Part shown: in pieces, positions 17,502 to 27,253 of the stretch | Position numbering within the stretch: position 1 is the first letter of the stretch | How the letters are laid out: every line of letters starts with the position of its first letter | Assembly: GCF_000235405.2 (NCBI RefSeq) | Contig: NC_017095.1 | Span: 1,265,501-1,329,500 of the forward strand | DNA: 64,000 bases | Reading direction: 5' to 3' | From: Fervidobacterium pennivorans DSM 9078 | Lineage (GTDB): Bacteria > Thermotogota > Thermotogae > Thermotogales > Fervidobacteriaceae | Position numbers and translations under genes: made by a program | The notes under the pieces: model-generated | Database searches by the model: none | Seen by the model: the letters and a program-made list of their open reading frames with translations, nothing else | Told to the model about the DNA's origin: nothing

Positions 17502-18953
17502 CTATATCAATTTATAATTTTGATAATAATCCCTGTATGGAACTTTATTTATTGGAGAAAGCTCGAGCCAATTCATGACTTCTATGAATTCGTTGTCCCA
17601 GACACCTTTAACAACAGGGAAGTGATGTTCTACCTTTCTGACGAGCAATGTATTCATTAAGTCGAGGGCATTGATTTCTTGCCCAAAGTATTTGAGTTTT
17701 CCCAACCACCCTCTGCTACCAAAGTAATCTGGTTTGCTTTCATCGTTTATAAATTCACCGGTCATCACGAAATATTCAGACAAGTTATTTCCAATCCTCG
17801 CTATGGTCGCTGACATCTCTGAAAACTTCATACTCGCCACCGGTGCCATTTCTAACCATCCTTTACCTTCTACGTAAGGTCCAGGGTTAAAATGTCTTTC
17901 TAAGATGGGCTGACCTTTGGAGTAATATTTGCTACCAATGCCGCAGTGCCACAAGAAGATGCTGTTATCGGACATATCGAAACTGGATAAGTCCATTAAG
18001 ATTGCCGGATAATTAGATATGTACTCGAGTATTTTCATACTTAGCAAGCTGACGATATCACCTTCACAGACAGTTGTAGTTCCTTCATCAGAGAGAAACG
18101 CGTAGGCTCCGCAAGGTACCATGCCCAACTCGCTTCTGAATCTTGGCCAACAACTTATCGCAAGACCATCATAGTTACCTTTCTGAGCAAGTTCTCTAAC
18201 TGCACAGACAAGCCTTGCCATTTTCTCTATAAAACCTTCAGCGAATTTATCAGCAATAAAGTATTTTTCGCGGATTTCTCTTTCAATTTCTCTAACCTTA
18301 CTCTCACTTTGTTCAAAGAACAGCTTCTTTAAATCTCCGAACTCTATTTCGTCAACTGAAACACCAAATTTAGACATTAAAAGTCTTGGATCGTAAAACA
18401 AGTTATCAAACCCGGGTGCTCGTCCACCAACTAACGCATAGTTTGAACCTTTCACATTGACTATGGCTCTCAATGCTCTTATTGTTACTTCAAACCTTCT
18501 TTTGAAAAGTTCGTCTTCAACAAATCCATAGAACCATTTTGCATCTTTACCAAGGTAAGGTAAGAACCTATCTATAATACTCATGTTTAGATTCATATTA
18601 CAGAACGAATTAAGTGGCAAAGGACCGGAAGCAGTTATCTCCGGTACAGCCCACAGACCAAGGTAAGCTTTAGTTTGAGCCAAGATTTGTATCAGATACC
18701 CAGAAGAAAAAGATGTAGACTGGACAAGGAGAAAATCAATTTTTTGGTCTTCCATTTCTTTAAGTGCTTGGATAGCGTCATTTTTAGTCACAACAAAACT
18801 TTCTCTCCAATAGAATTCAAAATCAAGCTCTTGAGACAATTTTCTCAAACCCTCGACGCTTTTGTTGTAAACCTCTTGCTTGTTTCCTCTGTAATTCAGC
18901 TGAATAAGTCCAACAAGTCCTACTCTGAGTTTCCGTTTCATGCTGCTTCTCAT
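17502..18953 (-). CDS. L-fucose/L-arabinose isomerase-like protein; candidate sulfoquinovose isomerase
   Basis: 483 residues. The N-terminal half has two Rossmann-like domains (LRVGLVGL; VKGSNYALVGGRAPGF). The C-terminal half has the metal-site signature of the FucI-like superfamily (COG2407 type): CWPRF, VCEGD and LSSFDMSDN...LWHCG, supplying Glu, Asp and His. The sulfoquinovose isomerases of the transaldolase and transketolase routes (SqvD/SftI) are, as I recall, of this superfamily and unlike E. coli YihS. Overlaps the GH31 gene by 4 bases. In context it would convert the released aldose to the ketose used by the transketolase. The exact sugar is inferred. Confidence 0.65.
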   Translation of the reverse strand: MRSSMKRKLRVGLVGLIQLNYRGNKQEVYNKSVEGLRKLSQELDFEFYWRESFVVTKNDAIQALKEMEDQKIDFLLVQSTSFSSGYLIQILAQTKAYLGLWAVPEITASGPLPLNSFCNMNLNMSIIDRFLPYLGKDAKWFYGFVEDELFKRRFEVTIRALRAIVNVKGSNYALVGGRAPGFDNLFYDPRLLMSKFGVSVDEIEFGDLKKLFFEQSESKVREIEREIREKYFIADKFAEGFIEKMARLVCAVRELAQKGNYDGLAISCWPRFRSELGMVPCGAYAFLSDEGTTTVCEGDIVSLLSMKILEYISNYPAILMDLSSFDMSDNSIFLWHCGIGSKYYSKGQPILERHFNPGPYVEGKGWLEMAPVASMKFSEMSATIARIGNNLSEYFVMTGEFINDESKPDYFGSRGWLGKLKYFGQEINALDLMNTLLVRKVEHHFPVVKGVWDNEFIEVMNWLELSPINKVPYRDYYQNYKLI

Positions 18954-20971
18954 TCCACGCCACCTGCCTTCTCAAAAATATCTTTCCAGCGAGAACTCAA
19001 CCTGTAAAACACGGGCGGATAACCTATCGGGGTTTCTATTTCGTAGATACCTCCTGAGTACTTTTTACCACTCCACAAATGTATCCATTCATCGTCTGGT
19101 AAAAACACTTTTTTTACGTTTTGACCACTTTCTACAACGGGGGCTACCAATAAATCTTCTCCAAAAAGATATTGATACTTCAACTCTTCGACATTATCAA
19201 CCTTGTACTTTAGGTTTAGAGGCATTATTATCGGCTTTCCTTTACAGGTGTACTCTTCAACGAGATGCTTTATATATGGTTTCAAAGCATAATGCACTTT
19301 GCTCATCCGTGCAAAGTGCTCCAACGTCTCTTCATCTGAGTCGAACTGCCAGTTCTCATCTGGCCAATTACCTTCATGTGTTCTCATAACTGGTGTGAAT
19401 GTCGCCTGCTCAGCCCATCTCATAAATAATTCTTTCGTTCGTTTTGTCACAACTATGTCAGGTACGTTTTTTGCTAACGTTGTGTATCCACCTATATCAG
19501 AATGAGTGAGTCCTATTCCTGACATTGTCATAGAGAGTGCTGCAACAATAACGGAGGGTAATCCATCATCCCTCGACCAATTCACAAGCTGGTCTCCATG
19601 CCAGAAAAGTGTTGAGTACTTAGCACTGTAAAGATTTCCCGCCCTCATGAAAAACACAACTTCGCCTTTTTTTCCAGCTTCTTGGACCACTTCTGCGTTT
19701 ATTTTTGCCCACTCCACGGGATACCTGTTGTGGTATAGCTCTGCCTGTGTTCCATCGTACAAAACAGCGTCTGTTGGTAGGTATTCTCCAAAGTCAGCCA
19801 TCCAACCAGAAAGTCCAATACCTATCATATTTGATTTGATGACGTTCTTTATCCATTCCCTGGCTTCTGGGTTTGTGAAATCGACAAGTGCCGCTGGGAA
19901 GGTTGTAACTACAACGTGGTACTCTTCACCGTTGTTCTTTTTAACAAGATATCCCTTTTGTGAAGCTTCTTTGTAGAGCGAGCCCTCCAAAGCAAGGAAT
20001 GTGTTTATATACCCAAGCGTCCTTATTCCCATACTTTTGAGTTGATTTATCATTCCAGGCAAATCTGGATACATGCTCTCATCATAGACCCAGTTCCACA
20101 TCAACTGTTTTCCGAAAGTTGTAATACGTTTGCCTTCCCAATCTTGGATCCAAAGCCCAGTTATTTTCAAACCTTTTTCAAGTGCATTCATAATTTTTGG
20201 CATGACCACATCTCGCCCGCCCTGAAGCCCCAGAATTACTCCATTGTATATCCATTCAGGAAGCGGGTTTGGAAGACCGATATTTTTGGAAAGTTTTATT
20301 ACCGTGTCAATAAGCGACTCTCCAACGCCAAATTCTATCTTCTGCGGTATTTCGTGTATTTCAAGCTCATGGAAATCTCTGTGCGAGAAATCGAATTCAC
20401 TGTAAGCATAACTATGCACTATTGCGTAGTAATTTTTACTTGAAACAAACGTTGGTTGAGGAAAGTAGGTGGTGTACCAATCTCCTCCTGCATCATCTTT
20501 GAAGTTCGCAAAATGGGTTATGATTTCCCTCTTATTCCTTCCAACGCCCTGCTCTGAAACCCACAACGGAACTCTTTTTGAACGCAAGTTTAAATAAGAG
20601 TATTGTTCACCGCATCCGTATATTTCCTCATTTTCGGACGCAGGTATGTAAATCCAAAATCTGTTTAATTGTTCTGAATGTGATAGTATTTCAATATTCA
20701 GCGCGTCCATGCTAATATTGAATCTACATTTCAGTTCTTCACCGCTATGGGAATAGAAGAGTATTTCATAACTTTCTGACGTTTTCGATATCACTTTGAA
20801 CTCTCTCAGCGGTATCTTAATTTTGTAGTATTTTGAAATGTTAAAATTCCCATGCGACATTTCGTATGTATTTTCACCATAACCCACTGCAAACATAGGA
20901 AAATCCTTCTTATGCATCAATTCAAAACTTCCCAGCTTTAATCTAATTGATTTATCGTTAATCTCTATCAT
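18950..20971 (-). CDS. GH31 alpha-glycosidase of the YihQ (sulfoquinovosidase) type, sulfonate Arg replaced by Gln
   Basis: 673 residues against 678 in E. coli YihQ. From memory of that sequence, the match runs from IYGCGEQYSY to near the C-terminus. Catalytic residues align at a constant offset: nucleophile Asp393 (WMADFGEYLPTD) and acid/base Asp460 (WHGDQLVNW). Of the YihQ substrate motif Q262-Q288-R301-W304-Y508, four are present (Gln250, Gln276, Trp292, Tyr496) but Arg301 is Gln289 (GKQLMWNW against GKRVMWNW). That Arg holds the sulfonate, so specificity may differ. ATG 20971 follows AAAGAGG by eight bases; the GTG at 20980 is less likely. No signal peptide: a cytoplasmic enzyme acting on imported glycosides. 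Confidence 0.8.
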   Translation of the reverse strand: MIEINDKSIRLKLGSFELMHKKDFPMFAVGYGENTYEMSHGNFNISKYYKIKIPLREFKVISKTSESYEILFYSHSGEELKCRFNISMDALNIEILSHSEQLNRFWIYIPASENEEIYGCGEQYSYLNLRSKRVPLWVSEQGVGRNKREIITHFANFKDDAGGDWYTTYFPQPTFVSSKNYYAIVHSYAYSEFDFSHRDFHELEIHEIPQKIEFGVGESLIDTVIKLSKNIGLPNPLPEWIYNGVILGLQGGRDVVMPKIMNALEKGLKITGLWIQDWEGKRITTFGKQLMWNWVYDESMYPDLPGMINQLKSMGIRTLGYINTFLALEGSLYKEASQKGYLVKKNNGEEYHVVVTTFPAALVDFTNPEAREWIKNVIKSNMIGIGLSGWMADFGEYLPTDAVLYDGTQAELYHNRYPVEWAKINAEVVQEAGKKGEVVFFMRAGNLYSAKYSTLFWHGDQLVNWSRDDGLPSVIVAALSMTMSGIGLTHSDIGGYTTLAKNVPDIVVTKRTKELFMRWAEQATFTPVMRTHEGNWPDENWQFDSDEETLEHFARMSKVHYALKPYIKHLVEEYTCKGKPIIMPLNLKYKVDNVEELKYQYLFGEDLLVAPVVESGQNVKKVFLPDDEWIHLWSGKKYSGGIYEIETPIGYPPVFYRLSSRWKDIFEKAGGVE

Positions 20972-21008
20972 TGTTACCACCTCTTTGGGCTATAAAGGCC
21001 ACATAACC

Positions 21009-21977
21009 TTACTTTTCCAAAAACTTTTTAGCTTCACTGTAAATATCCTTTGCCGTCATCTTGTATTTCTCAAGCAGAAAGTCCGTTAATCCGACCTCAC
21101 CAAAGTGGTCCCTTACACCTATCCTCACAACAGGAACTGGATAGTGCTCGGTTACTACTTCACAGACCGCACTCCCCCATCCGTTGAGTATGCTGTGGTT
21201 TTCAGCAACAACTATCTTCCCAGTTTCCTTTGCCGCTTTGATAATGGTCTCCTCATCAACAGGTTTAAGTGTATGCATATTCAACAATCTCACGCTGATT
21301 CCCTCATCTTCAAGCATGTGTGTAGCAATTATAGCCTGGCCTACCATCAACCCAGAAGCAATTATAGTTACATCCTTTCCATCTTTCATCGTGTATATCT
21401 TCCCAATTTCGAATTTTTCATTGCCAGAGAAGAACCTATCCTTTCTTCGTCTGTAAAGCCTTGTATAAACTGGTCGTTCATGATAGATGATTTGCTTAAA
21501 CAACGCTCTGAGTTGAATAGCATCAGCAGGTTCAACTATGACCATATTAGGCAGATTTCTCATTATACCAGCATCTTCAAAGCTCATATGTGTACCGCCG
21601 TTGAGTTCTGCTGTAACACCTGGATCCGTTCCCATTATTTTCACAGGTAATCCCGCGTAAGCTATGGATATTGTTATTTGGTCGTACGCGCGCCTGGTTG
21701 CAAATGGGGTAAAACTGTGAGCAATTGGAATAAGTCCCATATTTGCAAGTCCTGCAGCTATACCCATCATATTTGCCTCTGCTACTCCAACATCGATAAA
21801 TCTCTCGGGAAACTTTTCTTTGAATTTCAGCGTGCTATCCGACCTTGCTAAGTCCGCGTTTAACACAACAATGCGGTCATCCTGTTCTGCCAAATTAAGC
21901 AACAGCTCACCGTATATATCTCTAATTTCCCTATCATCTTGCGTTGGCAAAGGCAATAGTTTCTTTGTATTGCTCAT
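21009..21977 (-). CDS. Transketolase, C-terminal subunit (pyrimidine-binding and C domains); SqwH-like candidate
   Basis: 322 residues, the usual size of split transketolase C subunits. The pyrimidine-domain glutamate is in DVGVAEANMMG. The segment that usually reads GPTHQ is GGTHMSFED, and the C domain begins around KDVTIIASGLM. Together with the N subunit, overlapping by 4 bases, it forms the thiamine-diphosphate enzyme. In a sulfo-TK pathway, the same transketolase acts twice, on sulfofructose and then on sulfoerythrulose, passing two-carbon units to glyceraldehyde-3-phosphate. Its place among sugar catabolic genes rather than with pentose-phosphate genes supports a dedicated role. Confidence 0.8.
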   Translation of the reverse strand: MSNTKKLLPLPTQDDREIRDIYGELLLNLAEQDDRIVVLNADLARSDSTLKFKEKFPERFIDVGVAEANMMGIAAGLANMGLIPIAHSFTPFATRRAYDQITISIAYAGLPVKIMGTDPGVTAELNGGTHMSFEDAGIMRNLPNMVIVEPADAIQLRALFKQIIYHERPVYTRLYRRRKDRFFSGNEKFEIGKIYTMKDGKDVTIIASGLMVGQAIIATHMLEDEGISVRLLNMHTLKPVDEETIIKAAKETGKIVVAENHSILNGWGSAVCEVVTEHYPVPVVRIGVRDHFGEVGLTDFLLEKYKMTAKDIYSEAKKFLEK

Positions 21978-22849
21978 TGCACATCAGCTCCTTCAATTTC
22001 TTCGATTTCTTTTCTGAGGTTATCTATCGCAATTTTTAATTCCTCTTTCTTGATAGGCATATTGTGGGATGTCACTTTACCTTCCGCAAAGAAAGCCCCT
22101 TTACCTTTGATTGTGTGCAATATTATCATCGTTGGTTTTTCATCTTGCGACATGCCTTCACGGATAGCATTGTATATCTGCTGTACATCGTGGCCATCAA
22201 TTTCTATCACATGCCAATTAAACGCTCTCCATTTATCTGCAAGTGGTTCAAGGTTATTAACTTCGTGAATGTACCCGTCTATCTGCATTTTGTTGTAATC
22301 GGTAAAAGCAATTAAGTTATTCAGTTTATTATGTGAAGCAAACATCGCTGCTTCCCAGATTTGACCTTCTTGAGATTCCCCGTCACCTATAAGAGCAAAG
22401 ACACGTATGTTCATCTTCCTGATTCTCGCCCCAAGTGCCATGCCAACGGCAGCTGATAAACCTTGTCCGAGTGAGCCAGCGGTCATATCAACACCTGGAG
22501 TTTTTAACCTGTCGCAATGACTTGGAAGATTCGTATTAGGTTTGTTCAACGTGTATATCCATTCGTATGGAAAGTATCCAAGGTCCGCTAATACAGCGTA
22601 GAGCGCAGGTCCAGCATGCCCTTTCGACAGGACAAATCTGTCCCGTTCGTCCCATTTAGGGTTCTTGGGGTCTATTCTCATAACCTTGTAGTAGAGCACC
22701 GCCAAAGCTTCAGCTATGGATAGGGAACCTCCGACATGCCCTACTCCAAGATGACCTATCATTTCAAGGGTAATAATTCTTATTTGCGTTGCTTTCTTTT
22801 TCAAGAAAGTAACTTCTTCCGGTGTCAAATCTGGTAGTTTGCCATTCAA
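21974..22849 (-). CDS. Transketolase, N-terminal subunit (TPP-binding domain); SqwG-like candidate
   Basis: 291 residues. The thiamine-diphosphate motif is GDGESQEGQIWEAA with the later Asn of FTDYNKMQIDG; LSKGHAGPALYA and GSLGQGLS carry catalytic histidine and loop residues. The gene starts with TTG: GGAGG lies eight bases upstream, while the nearby ATG is out of frame. Overlaps the C-subunit gene by the ATGA arrangement, so equal amounts are made. Follows the iron alcohol dehydrogenase by 37 bases. Confidence 0.8.
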   Translation of the reverse strand: MNGKLPDLTPEEVTFLKKKATQIRIITLEMIGHLGVGHVGGSLSIAEALAVLYYKVMRIDPKNPKWDERDRFVLSKGHAGPALYAVLADLGYFPYEWIYTLNKPNTNLPSHCDRLKTPGVDMTAGSLGQGLSAAVGMALGARIRKMNIRVFALIGDGESQEGQIWEAAMFASHNKLNNLIAFTDYNKMQIDGYIHEVNNLEPLADKWRAFNWHVIEIDGHDVQQIYNAIREGMSQDEKPTMIILHTIKGKGAFFAEGKVTSHNMPIKKEELKIAIDNLRKEIEEIEGADVQ

Positions 22850-22886
22850 AATTAATCCCTCCTCATCAGATGCTGAAATAATGCTA

Positions 22887-24005
22887 TCAATATATCTCTT
22901 TTAAGATTCTTAGCACATCATCATAACTTGGTTTCCCTGGTGTCAGATTTATTATGTTCGCTTCCATGGAAACCTTAGCTATTTCTTCAAGCTCATTCTC
23001 TTTTACACCATAGTCACGAAGTCTGCGTGAAAACCCCGAATACTCCATTAATTGCTCCACTTTCTTGGCAAGTTCTTCCACATCTTTCAATCCAAGATAA
23101 CTTGCAAAATCATCCATTTTCTTGGAAACAAATTTGTAAGTCCACCTAATCAAACTTGGTAGTGTCAGTGCACACGCAAGCCCATGCTCCACGTTGTAAA
23201 AGCTTGTTATTGGAAAGCTAATAGCATGTGCTGCTGTTGTTCTTGTTTGACTAAATGCCACACCCGCTATTGTCGCTGCCACAGCCATTTCATCCCTTGC
23301 CCATTCTTCACCATCGATAGAAGCTTCGAAACTTTCCAGTATCATTTTCGCTGCTCTCAAAGCAAGTCCTTCAGTGTAAGGTTGCGTACTAATAGCCCAG
23401 TAGCTTTCAACTGCATGTGTAAGCGCATCGAGCCCTGTTGTAGCTGCAATTCTCCTTGGCATCGAATAAGTCAAGATAGGGTCTATCAAAGCAACATCCG
23501 CCCAAAATGTTGGACTTGTCATCGGTCTCTTTATCCCATTCAGTGTGTAAACTCCAACATTTGTCACTTCACTGCCTGTTCCTGACGTCGTTGGCACAAG
23601 CATCAGTGGTAATCTTCTGTCAAACCTTTTCTTTCCTTCAATATAATCACTTAGTTTCCCTTCGCTCACTAACAGAGAGCTTATCGCTTTTGCAGTATCA
23701 AGTGTGCTCCCTCCACCGATACCTATCACACCATCAAATTTAGGAGCGCCTTTTGAATACTCATACACACTCTCGATAATCTCATCAATCATTTCGCACG
23801 GTGGGTTGGGAACGATTTTATCGTAAATAAAAACTGATTTGTACTTTTCCATAGCCCTTTTAAAATATTCGCTTGTGCTAACAAATGGGTCACATATAAC
23901 AAGTACTTGCGAAACACCAAAGATATCCCTTGAGTTTTCTAATTCACCCTTTCCGTATACAATTCTGACAGGATTAAATATTTGGAATTTCTCGGTTTCT
24001 AACAT
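22887..24005 (-). CDS. Iron-dependent alcohol dehydrogenase; candidate sulfoacetaldehyde reductase
   Basis: 372 residues, group III Fe-ADH. GIGGGSTLDTAKA is the NAD(P)-binding loop; iron ligands are in ALIDP (Asp), LTHAVE (His), TTAAHAISFP (His) and NVEHGLAC (His). In sulfonate metabolism, Fe-ADHs such as Bilophila SarD reduce sulfoacetaldehyde to isethionate, and a reductase closes the fermentative form of the sulfo-TK pathway. GAGGAGG eight bases before ATG 24005 favours this over the GTG at 24014. The start lies 5 bases after the EamA stop codon. A butanol or lactaldehyde dehydrogenase remains possible by sequence alone. Confidence 0.75.
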   Translation of the reverse strand: MLETEKFQIFNPVRIVYGKGELENSRDIFGVSQVLVICDPFVSTSEYFKRAMEKYKSVFIYDKIVPNPPCEMIDEIIESVYEYSKGAPKFDGVIGIGGGSTLDTAKAISSLLVSEGKLSDYIEGKKRFDRRLPLMLVPTTSGTGSEVTNVGVYTLNGIKRPMTSPTFWADVALIDPILTYSMPRRIAATTGLDALTHAVESYWAISTQPYTEGLALRAAKMILESFEASIDGEEWARDEMAVAATIAGVAFSQTRTTAAHAISFPITSFYNVEHGLACALTLPSLIRWTYKFVSKKMDDFASYLGLKDVEELAKKVEQLMEYSGFSRRLRDYGVKENELEEIAKVSMEANIINLTPGKPSYDDVLRILKEIY

Positions 24006-24010
24006 ATTTA

Positions 24011-24934
24011 TCACCTCCTCGCTTGCCTTCTTTGTTTGATAAACTGATTGTTCATGGTCAACAAGAACGCACCCACGAGTATCACCACGACACCTATTAA
24101 TTGTTTACCAGTAATGGACTCTCCAAAAAAAGACATCACAATCAGCACATACACCGGCATGAATAAAAGCGAGGTTCTCACAAGCCACACGGGGAAAAGT
24201 CTTAGATTTCTGTAATAAACCACGTATATCAAGTACTGAAACATACCGGCAGAAATAAGTCCCAACGTAGGTATATTAATGCCCAATAGTCTAAAGTTAT
24301 CAATCACCTCGTGTAGTAGTGACTTCAATGAAAAAAGTGAAAAAAACACTAGTGTGAAGAGATTGTTGTAAAACGCAATAACAAAATCTGTTCCAGGGTT
24401 TCTTTTATCTTCTTGAACACTCCGAATAACAAATGCGTTCAAACTTATGAAAAACGCGCTCAGTAAGAAAAATACATCTCCTTGACTAAGCTTTAGTAAG
24501 TTTTGAGCATTTGATACGAGACCTACACCAAGGAGCATAAACACCATCGCAATTATATCCAGCAATCCTGGGATTTCTCCAAAAAACAGAGAGATAAAAG
24601 CCGAGAAGAGTACGTCCGTTCTCAACAGCACCGCACCTTTCGAAGCCGTTGAATACTTAAAACCCAAGAATGCGGTAATATCCAAAGCAAAACCAAGTAG
24701 ACCTATTAAGAGAAGTCTCAAAAAAATATATCTTACCTTCAATAATTCACCATTTCTCCTCAGTATTGCTCCCACCAAGAGCATAAAAAAGAGCACAAAA
24801 GTACGTATGAATATACCATTGAAGATTACACTAAATGCGGATAAGGATATTTTAGTTGCTACATAATAAGTTCCCCATACAACGACTAGTGTTAAGAGGT
24901 TTACTGCCTTTATAATCACACTCTCCCTTTCCAT
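24011..24934 (-). CDS. EamA/DMT-family transporter; possible product exporter
   Basis: About 307 residues with ten predicted membrane helices in two EamA repeats (first repeat from VVVWGTYYVATK, second from DVFFLLSAFFISLNAF). DMT proteins export metabolites or amino acids. In this operon, export of the sulfonated end product is a natural guess. The start is uncertain: TTG 24943, ATG 24934 and GTG 24919 are all in frame, and the best ribosome site (AAAGG) favours ATG 24934 weakly or GTG 24919. Confidence 0.6.
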   Translation of the reverse strand: MERESVIIKAVNLLTLVVVWGTYYVATKISLSAFSVIFNGIFIRTFVLFFMLLVGAILRRNGELLKVRYIFLRLLLIGLLGFALDITAFLGFKYSTASKGAVLLRTDVLFSAFISLFFGEIPGLLDIIAMVFMLLGVGLVSNAQNLLKLSQGDVFFLLSAFFISLNAFVIRSVQEDKRNPGTDFVIAFYNNLFTLVFFSLFSLKSLLHEVIDNFRLLGINIPTLGLISAGMFQYLIYVVYYRNLRLFPVWLVRTSLLFMPVYVLIVMSFFGESITGKQLIGVVVILVGAFLLTMNNQFIKQRRQARR

Positions 24935-24965
24935 CTCCAGCAAAATTGTTCAAACAAAGTAATTG

Positions 24966-26405
24966 TCAAATTAACTCTCTTTCTAATTCCCTCAAAGTAT
25001 TTTCATCTACATTTGCACCCTGACGTTTGGCATTCAGAATTTCTATCAGTTTTTTATGAACTTCTGGTTTGAGCGGGTATCTTATTGCACAATAGATACC
25101 CACCAACAGTAACAAGATTGGTCCAACGAAAACTATTAAACGTATTGCCAACACAACACTCTCTGGTTGTTTTGGAATCTCGTTACCCTTCGGGTTTATG
25201 TATCCTACTGCACCAAGTATCAAAAGAATTAAAGCTTGAACAAGCGCTGATGAAACTTTTCGAAGGAACGTTGCAAGCGAAGAAATACTTCCTTCCCTTC
25301 TTTCAGAATATTTCAACTCAGCAACATCGGTAACATCTCCAAGAATCGTATGTGGCATAACAGCGACTGCAGAAACACCTGCACCTATCAGTGCTGCAAC
25401 GGCCAACAACAGTTGTGATGGCCAATCTGGTCTGAAAAAGAATGTGATCGCGGCACCTACCATCCATACCAAAGCACCAACAATATACGCAAAATTCTTA
25501 CTTTTTTTCCTCGCAATAGTTGCATAAACTGGCACGAAGATGATTTCGGTTATAAGTAAAACCCCCAGAACAGCGGAAACAAAGTAAGGTCTTCCGATGT
25601 AGTATTTCATGTAGTACGGGAAGATAACAGAAACGGTGTCAATCGCCAGATACGCAAAAAGGAACATGCCAAGATAAAGCCTGAATGTCTTTATTTTGAG
25701 TGGTTCTATAATCAATTCTTTAAAATTCAGTTTGGTTGTTGCAGGGTTGAAGTTCTTTTCTTTTGTAAATGCAAAAACCCCAAGATATGGCAGTGCAAAA
25801 AACGTTCCAAAGATGATTGACATCGTTAAGTAACCCTTCTTTGGGTCGCCCATACTTTTCACTATCATCATCGGTAAAACCGCGCAAAGGAGTGATGATA
25901 GTAGAGAGAACATTAGCCTCAAAGAATTTATTGCAGTTCTTTCGTTGTAGTCTAGAGTAATTTCCGCACTCATTGCGGTGTAAGGTATCAAAACCATTGT
26001 TACAACCGTGTTGAGGAACATATATGAAAAGAGGGCGTATAAAAATCTTGCAAATGTACTCTCAAACGATACCGGATACCAAACCATAACAAACGATAGG
26101 AATATAAATGGTACACCAAACAAAAAATACGGTCTGCGCCTACCCCATCTTGATTTTGTTCTGTCACTTATGTAACCCATTATTGGATCTGTTATAGCAT
26201 CCCATATCTTACCAACCAAGAAAATGATGGAGGCATAAGCTGGAGGAATCTTAACAACATCGGTCAAAAAAATCGCGTAGAAGAAGTTGATGATGTTAAA
26301 TACTCCTCCACCGTAAACATCACCCAATCCGAAGAAGAACTTCGTTATAAACGGCACCTTTTCGTTCCCATTCACATGGTTATCGCCCTTAACTTCTATA
26401 CTCAT
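24966..26405 (-). CDS. GPH-family sugar:cation symporter (YihO/YihP-like context)
   Basis: 479 residues, twelve membrane helices. FFFGLGDVYGGGVFNIINFFY and DAITDPIMGYISDRTKSRWGRRRPY are the hallmarks of glycoside-pentoside-hexuronide:cation symporters (MelB, XynB, YihO/YihP). In E. coli, YihO and YihP of this family belong to the sulfoquinovose locus. Here it adds a second uptake system beside the ABC importer, or exchanges product for substrate. Overlaps the upstream permease by ATGA. Confidence 0.8.
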   Translation of the reverse strand: MSIEVKGDNHVNGNEKVPFITKFFFGLGDVYGGGVFNIINFFYAIFLTDVVKIPPAYASIIFLVGKIWDAITDPIMGYISDRTKSRWGRRRPYFLFGVPFIFLSFVMVWYPVSFESTFARFLYALFSYMFLNTVVTMVLIPYTAMSAEITLDYNERTAINSLRLMFSLLSSLLCAVLPMMIVKSMGDPKKGYLTMSIIFGTFFALPYLGVFAFTKEKNFNPATTKLNFKELIIEPLKIKTFRLYLGMFLFAYLAIDTVSVIFPYYMKYYIGRPYFVSAVLGVLLITEIIFVPVYATIARKKSKNFAYIVGALVWMVGAAITFFFRPDWPSQLLLAVAALIGAGVSAVAVMPHTILGDVTDVAELKYSERREGSISSLATFLRKVSSALVQALILLILGAVGYINPKGNEIPKQPESVVLAIRLIVFVGPILLLLVGIYCAIRYPLKPEVHKKLIEILNAKRQGANVDENTLRELERELI

Positions 26406-27253
26406 CCCTTAATCCCCCCTGATATAAGACCTTTTATAATGTATCTTTGCAAGCTCAGAGTTATAACAAACACCGGTATGAGCATAATAGTACCCGCAGC
26501 TGTCAGCTGTCCCCACCTTGGAGCATATTGTCCAAGAAAACCATTCACAGCAACAGGTGCAGTTCTTGCGTTCACAGATGTCAAAATCAGAGCATACAAA
26601 AATTCGTTCCAGGACATCAAAAATGCAAACACACTTGCTACCACAAGTCCCGGAGAAACGAGTGGAAAGAAAACTCTCCAAAAAATCTGCTTTTCCGTAG
26701 CACCATCTACTCTTGCCGCTTCTTCATAATCTCGAGGCACAGCAGCAAAAAAAGGTAGAAGTAACCATATGACATACGGTATGTTAAAACTGACGTGAGC
26801 CAAGATTATGCCTGTCAATGTGTCTCTCAGTCTTAAATAGTTAAACATAACGTAAAGTGGTATAACAAGCGATATTTGTGGAATCATTCTGAAACCAAGA
26901 AAAGTATATGCTATTGCTTCTTTGAACTTAAATACGTACCTTGTAAGTCCATAAGATGCCATCGCACCAACGATGATAGAAATCATCGTTGAGCTTGCAC
27001 CAACAACAAGACTGTTCTTCAAACTATTTAAAAAGTCACTGTTTGAAAGTACCTCTTTGTAGCTTTGAAGTGTTGGTTTAAAGTAAAAAGGTCCACGAGC
27101 CCAAATATCAATGTCCCTTTTAAACCCACTGGTAATAACGACTATTATAGGCATCAATTCAACTATTAAAACGGTCAATGAAACAATAAAAATAAGAGAT
27201 GAAATGACTGTTTTCGTTCTTTTTCTCGCTCTTCTCCTTCCATCTGTTCTCAT
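26402..27253 (-). CDS. Sugar ABC transporter permease (MalG-type)
   Basis: 283 residues, six membrane helices, EAA loop YEEAARVDGATEKQIFW followed by RVFFPLVSPGL. Pairs with the upstream MalF-type permease and binding protein. Overlaps both neighbours by 4 bases, so it is firmly within the operon. No ATPase subunit is encoded in the operon. Confidence 0.85.
   Translation of the reverse strand: MRTDGRRRARKRTKTVISSLIFIVSLTVLIVELMPIIVVITSGFKRDIDIWARGPFYFKPTLQSYKEVLSNSDFLNSLKNSLVVGASSTMISIIVGAMASYGLTRYVFKFKEAIAYTFLGFRMIPQISLVIPLYVMFNYLRLRDTLTGIILAHVSFNIPYVIWLLLPFFAAVPRDYEEAARVDGATEKQIFWRVFFPLVSPGLVVASVFAFLMSWNEFLYALILTSVNARTAPVAVNGFLGQYAPRWGQLTAAGTIMLIPVFVITLSLQRYIIKGLISGGIKG

Noticed and set aside
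21105-21650. Plus-strand 181-codon ORF
   Set aside because: Antisense to the transketolase C subunit; no domain or ribosome site.
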